NCBI GenBank assembly: GCA_016742295.1
Contig: JACVCA010000111.1
Coordinates: forward strand, 1 to 5,196
DNA: 5,196 nt
Direction: 5' to 3'
Source: Alphaproteobacteria bacterium
Lineage (GTDB): Bacteria; Pseudomonadota; Alphaproteobacteria; JAGOMX01
Positions 1-5,153 of the stretch are shown here, in pieces. Position numbers and translations under genes: made by a program. Within the stretch, counting starts at the first letter, position 1. Each line of letters starts with the position of its first letter. The notes under the pieces were generated by a model. It was given only the letters and a program-made list of their open reading frames with translations, did no database searches and was not told the origin of the DNA.

Positions 1-150
1 GCTGTTGGGTGCTCTGGAATGCCTCTGCTTCAAGAACAGGTGCTTGAAGGCATCAAACATACATCGGGTCATATATTCTGCCGCAATATTAATGCAGTAA
101 ATGTCTTGTTTGTAGCGTGTGCACTTGAGACAAGTCCAACCCATCCTTAA
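1..150 (+). CDS. 3' end of an unrecognised gene, convergent with the ABC operon (partial)
   Basis: The frame starting at base 1 is open for 49 codons and stops with TAA at 148-150, so it would be the C-terminus of a protein whose beginning lies left of the window. By hand count, G+C falls from codon position 1 (about 59%) to position 2 (about 47%) to position 3 (about 37%). That is the profile of real coding sequence in an AT-rich genome. The tail ends with residues ALETSPTHP and contains a hydrophobic stretch NVLFVACAL. I do not recognise a family. The stop lies only 3 bp from the convergent stop of the ABC ATPase at 154. The opposite strand is also open here (ATG at 144 to the window edge), but its third positions are unusually GC-rich, so I judge that reading less likely. 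The region could also be a decayed gene fragment. Confidence 0.35.
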   Translation, partial: AVGCSGMPLLQEQVLEGIKHTSGHIFCRNINAVNVLFVACALETSPTHP

Positions 151-153
151 CTC

Positions 154-876
154 TTAGAGAACTTTCTCAAGAAATGCTTTGGCACGTTCTGAAGCAGGCT
201 TCTTAAAGAATACCTCAGGCTTTTCATCTTCAACCAATTGCCCTTCAGCCAAGAACAAGATGCGGTCAGCAACTTCTCTTGCAAAGCGCATTTCGTGTGT
301 GACAATCACCATGGTGATACCTGTGTGCGCCAAACTTTTAATGACATCGAGAACTTCTTTGACCATTTCGGGATCAAGGGCTGATGTCGGTTCGTCGAAT
401 AATAAAATTTCAGGTTCCATTGCCAGAGCGCGTGCAATAGCAACCCGTTGCTTTTGCCCCCCTGAAAGTTTCGAAGGATAAACATGCATTTTATCAGCCA
501 GCCCTACACGATCAAGGAGAGTTTTAGCTTGTATTTCAGCTTCTTGGCGCGATAACCCTTTGATTTTTATAGGGGCATAAACCAAATTCTCCAGCACTGT
601 TTTATGAGAAAATAGATGAAAGTGTTGAAAGACCATCCCAATTTTCTGTCGCACTTGGGTAAGTTTGCAGTTGGCTGCCGTGAGCAAAGTTCCATTGATT
701 TTGACGGTACCCGCGCTTGGTTCTTCAAGTCGATTTAAACACCGCAAAAGCGTTGACTTTCCTGAACCTGAAGGACCAATAACCGCTACAACCTGCCCTT
801 TGGGAACTTGGAGGTTAATATCACGCAGAACTTGATGGGTGCCAAATATTTTACTGAGATGTTGAATTTTAATCAC
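154..876 (-). CDS. Polar amino acid ABC transporter, ATP-binding protein (GlnQ/HisP/ArtP family)
   Basis: This is the cytoplasmic ATPase that powers amino acid import, and it acts as a dimer on the permease encoded just upstream. Its 240 residues are the usual length for the PAAT family. All nucleotide-binding motifs are intact: Walker A GPSGSGKST (34-42), Q-loop Gln84 in GMVFQ, signature LSGGQ (137-141), Walker B ILLFDEP (157-163) with catalytic Glu162, D-loop SALD (165-168) and H-loop His194 in THEMRFARE. The THEMRFARE segment and the FNRLEEPS-like region after Walker A (here LNRLEEPS) are typical of amino acid rather than sugar or metal importers. The start codon is GTG (876-874), which overlaps the permease stop by 8 bp. 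An AAGG lies about 10 bases upstream, inside the permease gene, so translational coupling is likely. It is the last gene of the operon binding protein-permease-ATPase. The family is certain, but the substrate cannot be told from the ATPase, so no gene symbol is given. Confidence 0.96.
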   Translation of the reverse strand: MIKIQHLSKIFGTHQVLRDINLQVPKGQVVAVIGPSGSGKSTLLRCLNRLEEPSAGTVKINGTLLTAANCKLTQVRQKIGMVFQHFHLFSHKTVLENLVYAPIKIKGLSRQEAEIQAKTLLDRVGLADKMHVYPSKLSGGQKQRVAIARALAMEPEILLFDEPTSALDPEMVKEVLDVIKSLAHTGITMVIVTHEMRFAREVADRILFLAEGQLVEDEKPEVFFKKPASERAKAFLEKVL

Positions 877-1528
877 TGCGTGCCAACCTTATTTCAAGAT
901 GTTTGGCAATCCAACTTAAGATCAGGACCAACACATAATACATGGCACCCGCTATTAAGAGGGGCTCAAAATACAAATATTTTTCAGCTGCTATAATATT
1001 AGCCCGTCTCAATAAATCGCTTTCACCAATCACCGAGATTAAAGCGGACTCTTTTAACATATTAATTGTTTCATTCACCAGTGCAGGAAGAATATTTTTA
1101 ACCGCTTGAGGAAAGATAATATCCTTCATGGCTAATGGGTAACTAACCCCTAATGATAACGCAGCTTCCATCTGGCCTTTATCAACCGCTTGTACGCCTG
1201 CGCGGATAATTTCAGAAACATAAGCGCCTGAATTCAAAGAAAAGGTCAAGATTCCAGCTTCAAAGGCTGTAATACTATAGCCGGTTAATTCCGGTATTCC
1301 TTGATAAATGAGATAAAGCTGCACAAGAAGCGGCGTTCCACGAAACACAGATGTATAAGCATCCGCAAACCATTTCATAGCTTTTAGACCTGATAACTTC
1401 ATTAACGTCAGCAAAAGCCCTAGGAAAAAACCAAAGAAAATGGAAAGACCGGCATACTTAAGAGTAACCAGGGCGCCTTGCAGTATAAAGGGTATAGAAG
1501 GTACAATCCGTCCAAAATCAAGTGTCAT
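869..1528 (-). CDS. Polar amino acid ABC transporter, inner-membrane permease (HisMQ/GlnP family)
   Basis: This is the membrane-spanning subunit of the amino acid importer, with 219 residues and about five hydrophobic segments (roughly 12-43, 58-78, 85-107, 148-168 and 188-208). The family motif FRGTPLLVQ is at 62-70. The EAA loop that docks onto the ATPase starts at Glu121 (EAALSLG) and continues through the IIFPQAVKNILPAL region to about 150. Both motifs are intact. The ATG at 1528 overlaps the TGA of the binding-protein gene in an ATGA (4-bp) junction, and its own TAA overlaps the ATPase GTG start, so the three genes should be co-translated. Only one permease gene is present, so the membrane part is presumably a homodimer as in GlnP-type systems, unlike the HisQ/HisM heterodimers. 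Substrate is not assignable. Confidence 0.95.
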   Translation of the reverse strand: MTLDFGRIVPSIPFILQGALVTLKYAGLSIFFGFFLGLLLTLMKLSGLKAMKWFADAYTSVFRGTPLLVQLYLIYQGIPELTGYSITAFEAGILTFSLNSGAYVSEIIRAGVQAVDKGQMEAALSLGVSYPLAMKDIIFPQAVKNILPALVNETINMLKESALISVIGESDLLRRANIIAAEKYLYFEPLLIAGAMYYVLVLILSWIAKHLEIRLARSD

Positions 1529-2334
1529 AACCGATCAGGTGCTCCAAACCACTTCTCGACTAATTTATCCACATAACCTATATCACGCAAATGTTGAAGT
1601 GCACGCTCAAACTCCTTTACCAAGGGAGAATTTTTTGGAAAGGCAATCGCCATACCTCCTTGATGACTCTCAAGCTGCGTGATATCGAAGGTATTAGGGT
1701 TATTTCTTACGTAAGCATAGGCCGTTGACTCTTCAAGAATCGCCCCATCAATTCTTTTGGCTTTAAGCTCCTGTACAATATCCCCAATACGGTTCAAGGC
1801 TATAATTTCAAGCCCAGGCTTTTGACTTGTCCAAAAACGTGCAAACTGTTCTTGAGTAGAGCCAAGTTGCACGGCAATTTTCTTACCTTTAAAGTCTTTC
1901 ATTTTGTAGAAATCACTTTTTTCAATTGTTAAAAGAACGTTTGCAGTCACATAATATACAGGTGAGAAATCTACGGTTTTTTTCCGCTCCTTAGAAGCCG
2001 TAATCCCTGCCATTGCAAAATCAATACGACCTGCTTGAAGCGCAGGAATAATAGCCGAAAAATCAATATCTTTCACTTGCAGTTCGCGCCCCAAATATTG
2101 GCTGATTCGCTCAGCAAGCTCGATATCAAATCCAACCATTTGGTTTTTATTTTCAGCGGTTTTATAAAATTCAAAAGGAGGAAGGTCACCTGAAGTACCC
2201 ATAATTAAAATATTTCTGCGGTTACTTGCTGACTGCTTTTCATCGCACCCTGAATTCAAGAGTACCAAACATGCGCACATCATCCTAAAAAGATAAGTGA
2301 ACAGAAAAGTTTTCAAAGTCATCATTTTTTCCAT
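1525..2334 (-). CDS. Amino acid ABC transporter substrate-binding protein (SBP family 3), exported
   Basis: This is the periplasmic or lipid-anchored receptor that captures the amino acid and hands it to the permease. I place the start at ATG 2334 (269 residues): it has a TTGGAA ribosome site 6 bases upstream and gives a conventional signal sequence. The frame can be extended upstream only to a TTG at 2388, which adds 18 residues. ATGs at 2325 and 2322 are further options. Residues 1-29 form a hydrophobic leader followed by LLNSGC with Cys30, a likely lipoprotein cysteine, although Asn at -3 is atypical of a lipobox. The mature part shows the family fold: GTSGDLPPFEF (46-56), VGFDIELAERI (67-77), ALQAGRIDFAMAGITASKERKKTVDFS (Arg117 corresponds to the arginine that binds the ligand carboxylate), VQLGSTQEQF (155-164), and IDGAILEES, where Glu202 stands where an Asp is usual. 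The C-terminus has a GGMAIAFPKNSPL strand and an alpha-helical end. It is first gene of the operon. Confidence 0.93.
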   Translation of the reverse strand: MEKMMTLKTFLFTYLFRMMCACLVLLNSGCDEKQSASNRRNILIMGTSGDLPPFEFYKTAENKNQMVGFDIELAERISQYLGRELQVKDIDFSAIIPALQAGRIDFAMAGITASKERKKTVDFSPVYYVTANVLLTIEKSDFYKMKDFKGKKIAVQLGSTQEQFARFWTSQKPGLEIIALNRIGDIVQELKAKRIDGAILEESTAYAYVRNNPNTFDITQLESHQGGMAIAFPKNSPLVKEFERALQHLRDIGYVDKLVEKWFGAPDRL

Positions 2335-2340
2335 TTTATA

Positions 2341-2346
2341 TTCCAA
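2341..2346 (-). promoter_or_regulatory. Ribosome binding site that decides the start of the substrate-binding protein
   Basis: On the minus strand TTGGAA is followed by six bases and then ATG at 2334. This favours the ATG over the upstream in-frame TTG at 2388, which would put this site inside the coding region. A second, weaker GGA lies just before ATG 2325, so a start three codons later cannot be excluded. Confidence 0.5.
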
Positions 2347-2423
2347 CAAAAACTGGATGAGAAAATCTAATTTACATTTAAATTTCAAGCTATCCTTTTA
2401 ATAGCTATTTTTCAACCGTATAA

Positions 2424-2443
2424 ATTAAACATTAAACTTTAAT
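2424..2443. repeat. Tandem ATTAAAC and 13-bp palindrome upstream of the amino acid importer operon
   Basis: ATTAAAC occurs twice back to back, and the second copy forms the perfect palindrome ATTAAA-C-TTTAAT at 2431-2443. It sits about 90 bp upstream of the binding-protein start. This is a place where an operator could lie, but such AT-only symmetry also arises by chance in AT-rich DNA. Confidence 0.3.
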
Positions 2444-2462
2444 AAAGGTAACATTTTTTTGC

Positions 2463-2888
2463 TTAGGATAGATCAACGGTTAACATCAAGGCCAAAGCTA
2501 AACTTGGAGCAAAAGGAAATCGCCTGCCATAACCAAAAGAAAACCATATGATCCCACTTAAAAACCCTCCTCCTCCTGAAAGGATTAAAAACAGAGGCAG
2601 ATTCTCAATTTCAAGCCATAATCCACATACAAATAACAGTTTTATATCACCGCCACCTAAGGCTCGTTGACCTAAAGCAGATTTTGAAACCCAGGCCAAG
2701 ACAGTCCCTAGGGTTGCAAGCAAGACCCCCAGCCCAATAGCTGAACCAATCTCATCTTGTATTTGTAGGCGCCAGAAGAGTCCTAAAGCAACTAGCAAAA
2801 GTACATAGATATCTGGAATCAGTAGACGCTTCAGGTCTACAATAGCAAGCCCCACTAAAAGCATTAAGAAAATGGAATAAATTATCAT
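2463..2888 (-). CDS. A24-family prepilin peptidase, short CpaA/TadV type
   Basis: This is an integral-membrane aspartyl protease of the type that cleaves the leader of type IV (Flp/Tad or related) prepilins or pseudopilins. Its 141 residues correspond to the catalytic C-terminal domain of PilD only. The N-terminal cytoplasmic methyltransferase domain is absent, as in CpaA/TadV enzymes. Both catalytic aspartates are visible: Asp18 in IVDLKRLLIPD, and Asp81 in the GxGD motif GGGDIKL (78-84). The C-terminal RFPFAPSLALAL (123-134) matches the family's PfGPfLAlg segment. About five or six hydrophobic segments cover the rest. Start ATG 2888 has an AGGAG three bases upstream, rather close but strong, and a second GGAGAAT copy ten bases further up. 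There are no pilin, secretin or Tad genes next to it, so its substrate is unknown. CpaA-type activity is the best call. A general FlaK/PilD-like role for remote pilins is the alternative. Confidence 0.88.
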   Translation of the reverse strand: MIIYSIFLMLLVGLAIVDLKRLLIPDIYVLLLVALGLFWRLQIQDEIGSAIGLGVLLATLGTVLAWVSKSALGQRALGGGDIKLLFVCGLWLEIENLPLFLILSGGGGFLSGIIWFSFGYGRRFPFAPSLALALMLTVDLS

Positions 2889-2905
2889 ATTCTCCTAAAT
2901 TCTCC
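2889..2905 (-). promoter_or_regulatory. Duplicated Shine-Dalgarno-like GGAGAAT before the prepilin peptidase
   Basis: Reading the minus strand, GGAGAAT occurs at 2905-2899 and again at 2895-2889, immediately before ATG 2888. The inner copy has only three bases between GGAG and the start codon, and the outer copy has thirteen. The inner one is the likely ribosome site. Confidence 0.4.
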
Positions 2906-3052
2906 ACTATAAATCCTGTAGCGGGTGGCCTCTATTAAATTGCTTATTAGTCAAATATGTATCTCGTCGTGCTTTTATTCGCAAGCCAATTGATGATTAG
3001 AGTGTCTTTCAACTTTGAATAATGCCTCATATAAGCCAGAGTAATATGAAGT
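2889..3052. promoter_or_regulatory. Divergent intergenic region between prepilin peptidase and MFS transporter
   Basis: These 164 bp must hold the start signals for both divergent genes. Toward the peptidase (minus strand) a TATAGT (2911-2906) resembles a -10 box, but has no good -35 partner and lies very near the start. A TTGACT (2954-2949) is too far away to be its partner. Toward the MFS gene, TATAAG at 3030-3035 is a possible -10 with a poor -35 (around 3007-3012). I find no convincing operator, riboswitch or RNA gene. The open frame on the minus strand across 2947-3141 has no start context and overlaps the MFS start, so I do not call it. Confidence 0.3.
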
Positions 3053-4336
3053 ATGCCAACTGATTTAAAAGATGAAGGTAAATTTGTGGAAAAGAAAATG
3101 CTGACCGTTTTAGAAAAGTGGCTTTCTATAAAAAAAAACATAGCGGGATTTCAAATCTTTTTGATTTGTATGGTAATGTTAAATAATAGCATTCACTTCC
3201 CAGCACTTCCCACAATTAAAAGAGACTTGCTTACAAGTGCAAAATCAATCCAATATTTTATTATCATGACGCCGTTCGTGGCTATTTTTACAACACTGGG
3301 TTACGGCACTTTTGCTGACATTTACCAACGCAAACCTCTTCTAATTTTCAGCCTCATTTGTTTTCTTTTGGGAACAGCACTCTGTATAAATTCATCAACA
3401 ATAGAAATACTTCTTCTCGGTCGCTTCATTCAAGTACTGGGAGATTCAGGTATTGGCATTTTATGGATGATTATCCTAGGTGATATTTATCACGGTCAAC
3501 AGTTTGCGCGTTTACAAGTCATAACAACTGCCTTACTCACAGGTATTACAGCATTAGGCCCCTTCATCGGCACCTTACTCATTACACACTTTACCTGGCG
3601 AGCCAATTTTGTCTTGGTCATTATTCCTGTTGCTTTAGCTTTATGTTTACTTATTTTTTGGAAGGAAAACTCCTCTTTTCCGCCTGTTCAAACAAAATCT
3701 TTTTTCAATCCAAAAGCTTTTATGACGCACCGTTTCTTATTGTTGTCTCTTATACCTGTAATTCCAACAGGCCTGTTTGCTGCCTTTACTTCATGTAACC
3801 CTCTAATATTTATTGATAATTATGGCTTAAGCGCTTTCGAATTTTCTCTTGCTAATTCATGTTTTATTTTAGCTAATATTATAGGTAACTTAATTTACAT
3901 TCCTTTGATTCGACATTACTCATTTCATACCACACTGAAAACCGGCATTCTAAGTTATGGAATTTATACGGTTATGACGATCGGTTTTTTAATTTTTCCT
4001 AGAATGAATTCAGCTATAATGCTTATAATATTGCTTGCAATACTTAATTTTTCACTACCATTTCTATTAACCACCTGCATGACTCTTTTGAGCGATTCTT
4101 ATCCTCAACAACGCGGTGTAGCCCTTTCAGTTGCAACCGTGTTGCGTAATATAGGGTCAACAATTATTCCCCTACTGAGTTGCGGGTATTTCCAAGGTAC
4201 CGCAGCTTCAGTCTTTAAAATCATTTTCCTTCCTACTCTTGTTGGTCTTATGATTTTGTGCATTTCCTTAGGTAGATTGAAAGTTAATAGTCATTTAAAA
4301 ACAGTTGCAAAAAACAATATTTACCTCATACACTAG
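3053..4336 (+). CDS. MFS transporter, Bcr/CflA drug:H+ antiporter family
   Basis: This is an inner-membrane secondary transporter of the DHA1 group, expected to export a small molecule (in relatives bicyclomycin, sulfonamide, chloramphenicol/florfenicol or cysteine) in exchange for protons. Its 427 residues give about 12 membrane segments in two halves with a hydrophilic middle loop near 204-227. Family motifs: PALPTIKRDL after TM1 (50-59), motif A G-T-F-A-D-I-Y-Q-R-K-P (85-95) between TM2 and TM3, GRFIQVLGDSG (123-133) in TM4, and the motif C-like ALGPFIGTLL (167-176) followed by the Bcr-type WRANF (182-186). The start is uncertain: ATG 3053 has only a weak GAAG immediately before it, GTG 3086 has AAGG seven bases upstream, and ATG 3098 has GGA seven bases upstream. 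All three keep every membrane segment. The gene is divergent from the peptidase gene and 87 bp before the exported protein on the same strand, with no terminator seen between them. The substrate is unknown. Confidence 0.92.
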   Translation: MPTDLKDEGKFVEKKMLTVLEKWLSIKKNIAGFQIFLICMVMLNNSIHFPALPTIKRDLLTSAKSIQYFIIMTPFVAIFTTLGYGTFADIYQRKPLLIFSLICFLLGTALCINSSTIEILLLGRFIQVLGDSGIGILWMIILGDIYHGQQFARLQVITTALLTGITALGPFIGTLLITHFTWRANFVLVIIPVALALCLLIFWKENSSFPPVQTKSFFNPKAFMTHRFLLLSLIPVIPTGLFAAFTSCNPLIFIDNYGLSAFEFSLANSCFILANIIGNLIYIPLIRHYSFHTTLKTGILSYGIYTVMTIGFLIFPRMNSAIMLIILLAILNFSLPFLLTTCMTLLSDSYPQQRGVALSVATVLRNIGSTIIPLLSCGYFQGTAASVFKIIFLPTLVGLMILCISLGRLKVNSHLKTVAKNNIYLIH

Positions 4337-4411
4337 CCTTACCATTTAACAAGAATCTATCTGTTAGTTTAGTGGTACATGGTAAAAAGTATTAGTAATA
4401 ATTTTAGTGAT

Positions 4412-4418
4412 AAAGAGG
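4412..4418 (+). promoter_or_regulatory. Ribosome binding site that decides the start of the exported protein
   Basis: AAAGAGG is followed by five bases and then ATG 4424. The upstream in-frame ATG at 4379 has no purine-rich site and would put 15 polar residues in front of a complete signal peptide, so 4424 is preferred. Confidence 0.7.
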
Positions 4419-4423
4419 TTTAT

Positions 4424-5104
4424 ATGAAATATTCATTTCGTTTTGTTACAAGTATTATGTTTACGGCCATTATGACAATGTATTCTTTTGGCCTCCAAGC
4501 GTCATCCAATCAACCGCATACTCTCACGAGACAGCGCTCTGTTATCTCTCTTAAACCTGCAAGTGCTTCGAGTATTGCAGCTTATCTTAATAAAAATGGT
4601 GTGGATACAACTGGCGTAAGTAAAGCAGAGCAAAAGCATCTACTAAGAAGTGGCCAAAGCATTTTAGCAAAGAAGAGAGATAGTACGCATGAGGGGGTTA
4701 AAAATTCTGTAGTAAAATTAGCCGTCGCTAAGTTAGAAGCGTCTAATAAGGCAGACACCGAAGAAAAAAGTACTTCATTTAAAGAGGGAAACTGCAAGGT
4801 TCATAGCTTACCTGAGCCATTTGAAGCAGGATACTCTACTTTAAGGAAGCCCTTAGGTACGGGACAAGAATTAAAAGAAACCAAGGAGGATATCCTTTTT
4901 TCAAAAAAAGTAGAAGTGATAGTCAAACCTTCCTCAAACCTAACACCCATAAATGGAATAGCTTTTCTTCCGAACAATTTAAGAGATGTAGAAGGAGTAA
5001 GAGTGAATGAGTTAAGTAACCCCGATAAGGATTACTGCACCTTAAGAAAGCCCTTACGTCGCGAAGAAGCCTTAGAAGAAAGGGAACAAGCATTAGAAGA
5101 ATAG
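4424..5104 (+). CDS. Sec-exported protein of unknown function with duplicated Y-x-TLRKPL motif and C-terminal heptads
   Basis: I do not recognise a family. From ATG 4424 the protein has 226 residues. Residues 1-26 look like a classic signal peptide: MKYSFRF, a hydrophobic core, then GLQA with probable cleavage after Ala26. The mature part is hydrophilic and Lys/Glu/Ser-rich, mostly low complexity, with no further membrane segment. A region around 45-82 (SASSIAAYLNKNGVDTTGV, then SKAEQKHLLRSGQSILAKK) looks helical and could be a small folded domain. Two copies of Y-[SC]-T-L-R-K-P-L lie at 137-144 and 204-211, each followed by a charged helix-prone stretch. The chain ends with two exact-length heptads, REEALEE and REQALEE. 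Cysteines are at 124 and 205 only. A periplasmic or secreted role is implied by the signal peptide. The association with the upstream Bcr/CflA-type transporter is positional only. It could be a lineage-specific envelope protein or a secreted effector. Confidence 0.8.
   Translation: MKYSFRFVTSIMFTAIMTMYSFGLQASSNQPHTLTRQRSVISLKPASASSIAAYLNKNGVDTTGVSKAEQKHLLRSGQSILAKKRDSTHEGVKNSVVKLAVAKLEASNKADTEEKSTSFKEGNCKVHSLPEPFEAGYSTLRKPLGTGQELKETKEDILFSKKVEVIVKPSSNLTPINGIAFLPNNLRDVEGVRVNELSNPDKDYCTLRKPLRREEALEEREQALEE
4829..4879 (+). repeat. Repeat unit 1 of the exported protein (GYSTLRKPL-type, 17 codons)
   Basis: This encodes residues 136-152 of the 226-residue protein, with key residues Tyr137, TLRKPL 139-144 and a tail ending ELKE. 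It pairs with the unit at 5030-5080, with Y-x-T-L-R-K-P-L conserved. The codons for Tyr, the first Leu and Lys-Pro-Leu (TAC, TTA, AAG CCC TTA) are the same in both copies, which supports duplication rather than convergence. Confidence 0.7.
5030..5080 (+). repeat. Repeat unit 2 of the exported protein (DYCTLRKPL-type, 17 codons)
   Basis: This encodes residues 203-219, with Tyr204, TLRKPL 206-211 and a more strongly charged tail ending ALEE. It lies 67 codons after unit 1. In the tail only the Leu and final Glu positions agree with unit 1, plus one Gln/Glu exchange. Confidence 0.7.
5060..5101 (+). repeat. Tandem 21-bp repeat encoding two coiled-coil heptads at the C-terminus
   Basis: The units 5060-5080 (REEALEE) and 5081-5101 (REQALEE) are identical at 17 of 21 bases by hand comparison and end directly at the TAG stop at 5102. 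The heptad spacing with Ala-Leu in the core fits a short helical or coiled-coil end. Confidence 0.75.
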
Positions 5105-5153
5105 AAACATGTGTTACTATAAACATGAGTAGACTATAATTAACAAAAAGAAA

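Larger units (their letters stand above)
2335..2462. promoter_or_regulatory. AT-rich spacer between prepilin peptidase gene and ABC operon, probable operon promoter region
   Basis: These 128 bp separate the end of the peptidase gene (stop at 2463) from the start of the binding protein, both on the minus strand. I see no GC-rich hairpin with a T-run, so read-through from the peptidase gene is possible. The most distinctive feature is a tandem ATTAAAC (2424-2430, 2431-2437) whose second copy continues into TTTAAT (2438-2443), giving the 13-bp palindrome ATTAAACTTTAAT. Several AT-rich hexamers resemble promoter elements (for example TTGAAA on the minus strand near 2407-2412), but none pairs convincingly with a -10 box at 16-18 bp, so I do not define a promoter. 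Confidence 0.3.

Noticed and set aside
124..171. CTTGAGA (124-130) / TCTCAAG (165-171) and the small palindrome GAGAA-ct-TTCTC (157-168) at the convergent gene ends
   Set aside because: Stems are short and AT-rich, the second lies inside the last codons of the ATPase gene, and no T-run follows on either strand. It is not enough for a bidirectional terminator.
179..481. 100-codon open frame on the + strand inside the ABC ATPase gene
   Set aside because: It lies entirely antisense to a gene with all ABC motifs. Its sequence is a serine/arginine-rich shadow with no domain and no ribosome site.
808..996. Open frame on the + strand across the ATPase/permease junction
   Set aside because: It is antisense to two certain genes that overlap here, and nothing in its translation resembles a protein family.
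1440..1682. 80-codon open frame on the + strand
   Set aside because: It is antisense to the permease and binding-protein junction, without supporting motifs.
2947..3141. 64-codon open frame on the minus strand in the divergent spacer
   Set aside because: It starts inside the MFS gene antisense, is rich in Phe/Ser/Ile as expected for AT-rich chance frames, and has no ribosome site.
4339..4385. Inverted repeat TTACCAT (4339-4345) / ATGGTAA (4379-4385) between the MFS and exported-protein genes
   Set aside because: Seven base pairs around a 33-base loop is weak, there is no T-run, and chance occurrence in AT-rich DNA is likely, so I do not call a terminator or attenuator.
4582..5126. Two open frames on the minus strand (4582-4797 and 4923-5126)
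   Set aside because: Both are antisense to the exported-protein gene. Their Leu/Ser richness is the complement of its Glu/Lys codons. The second spans the repeats, which explains its leucine runs.
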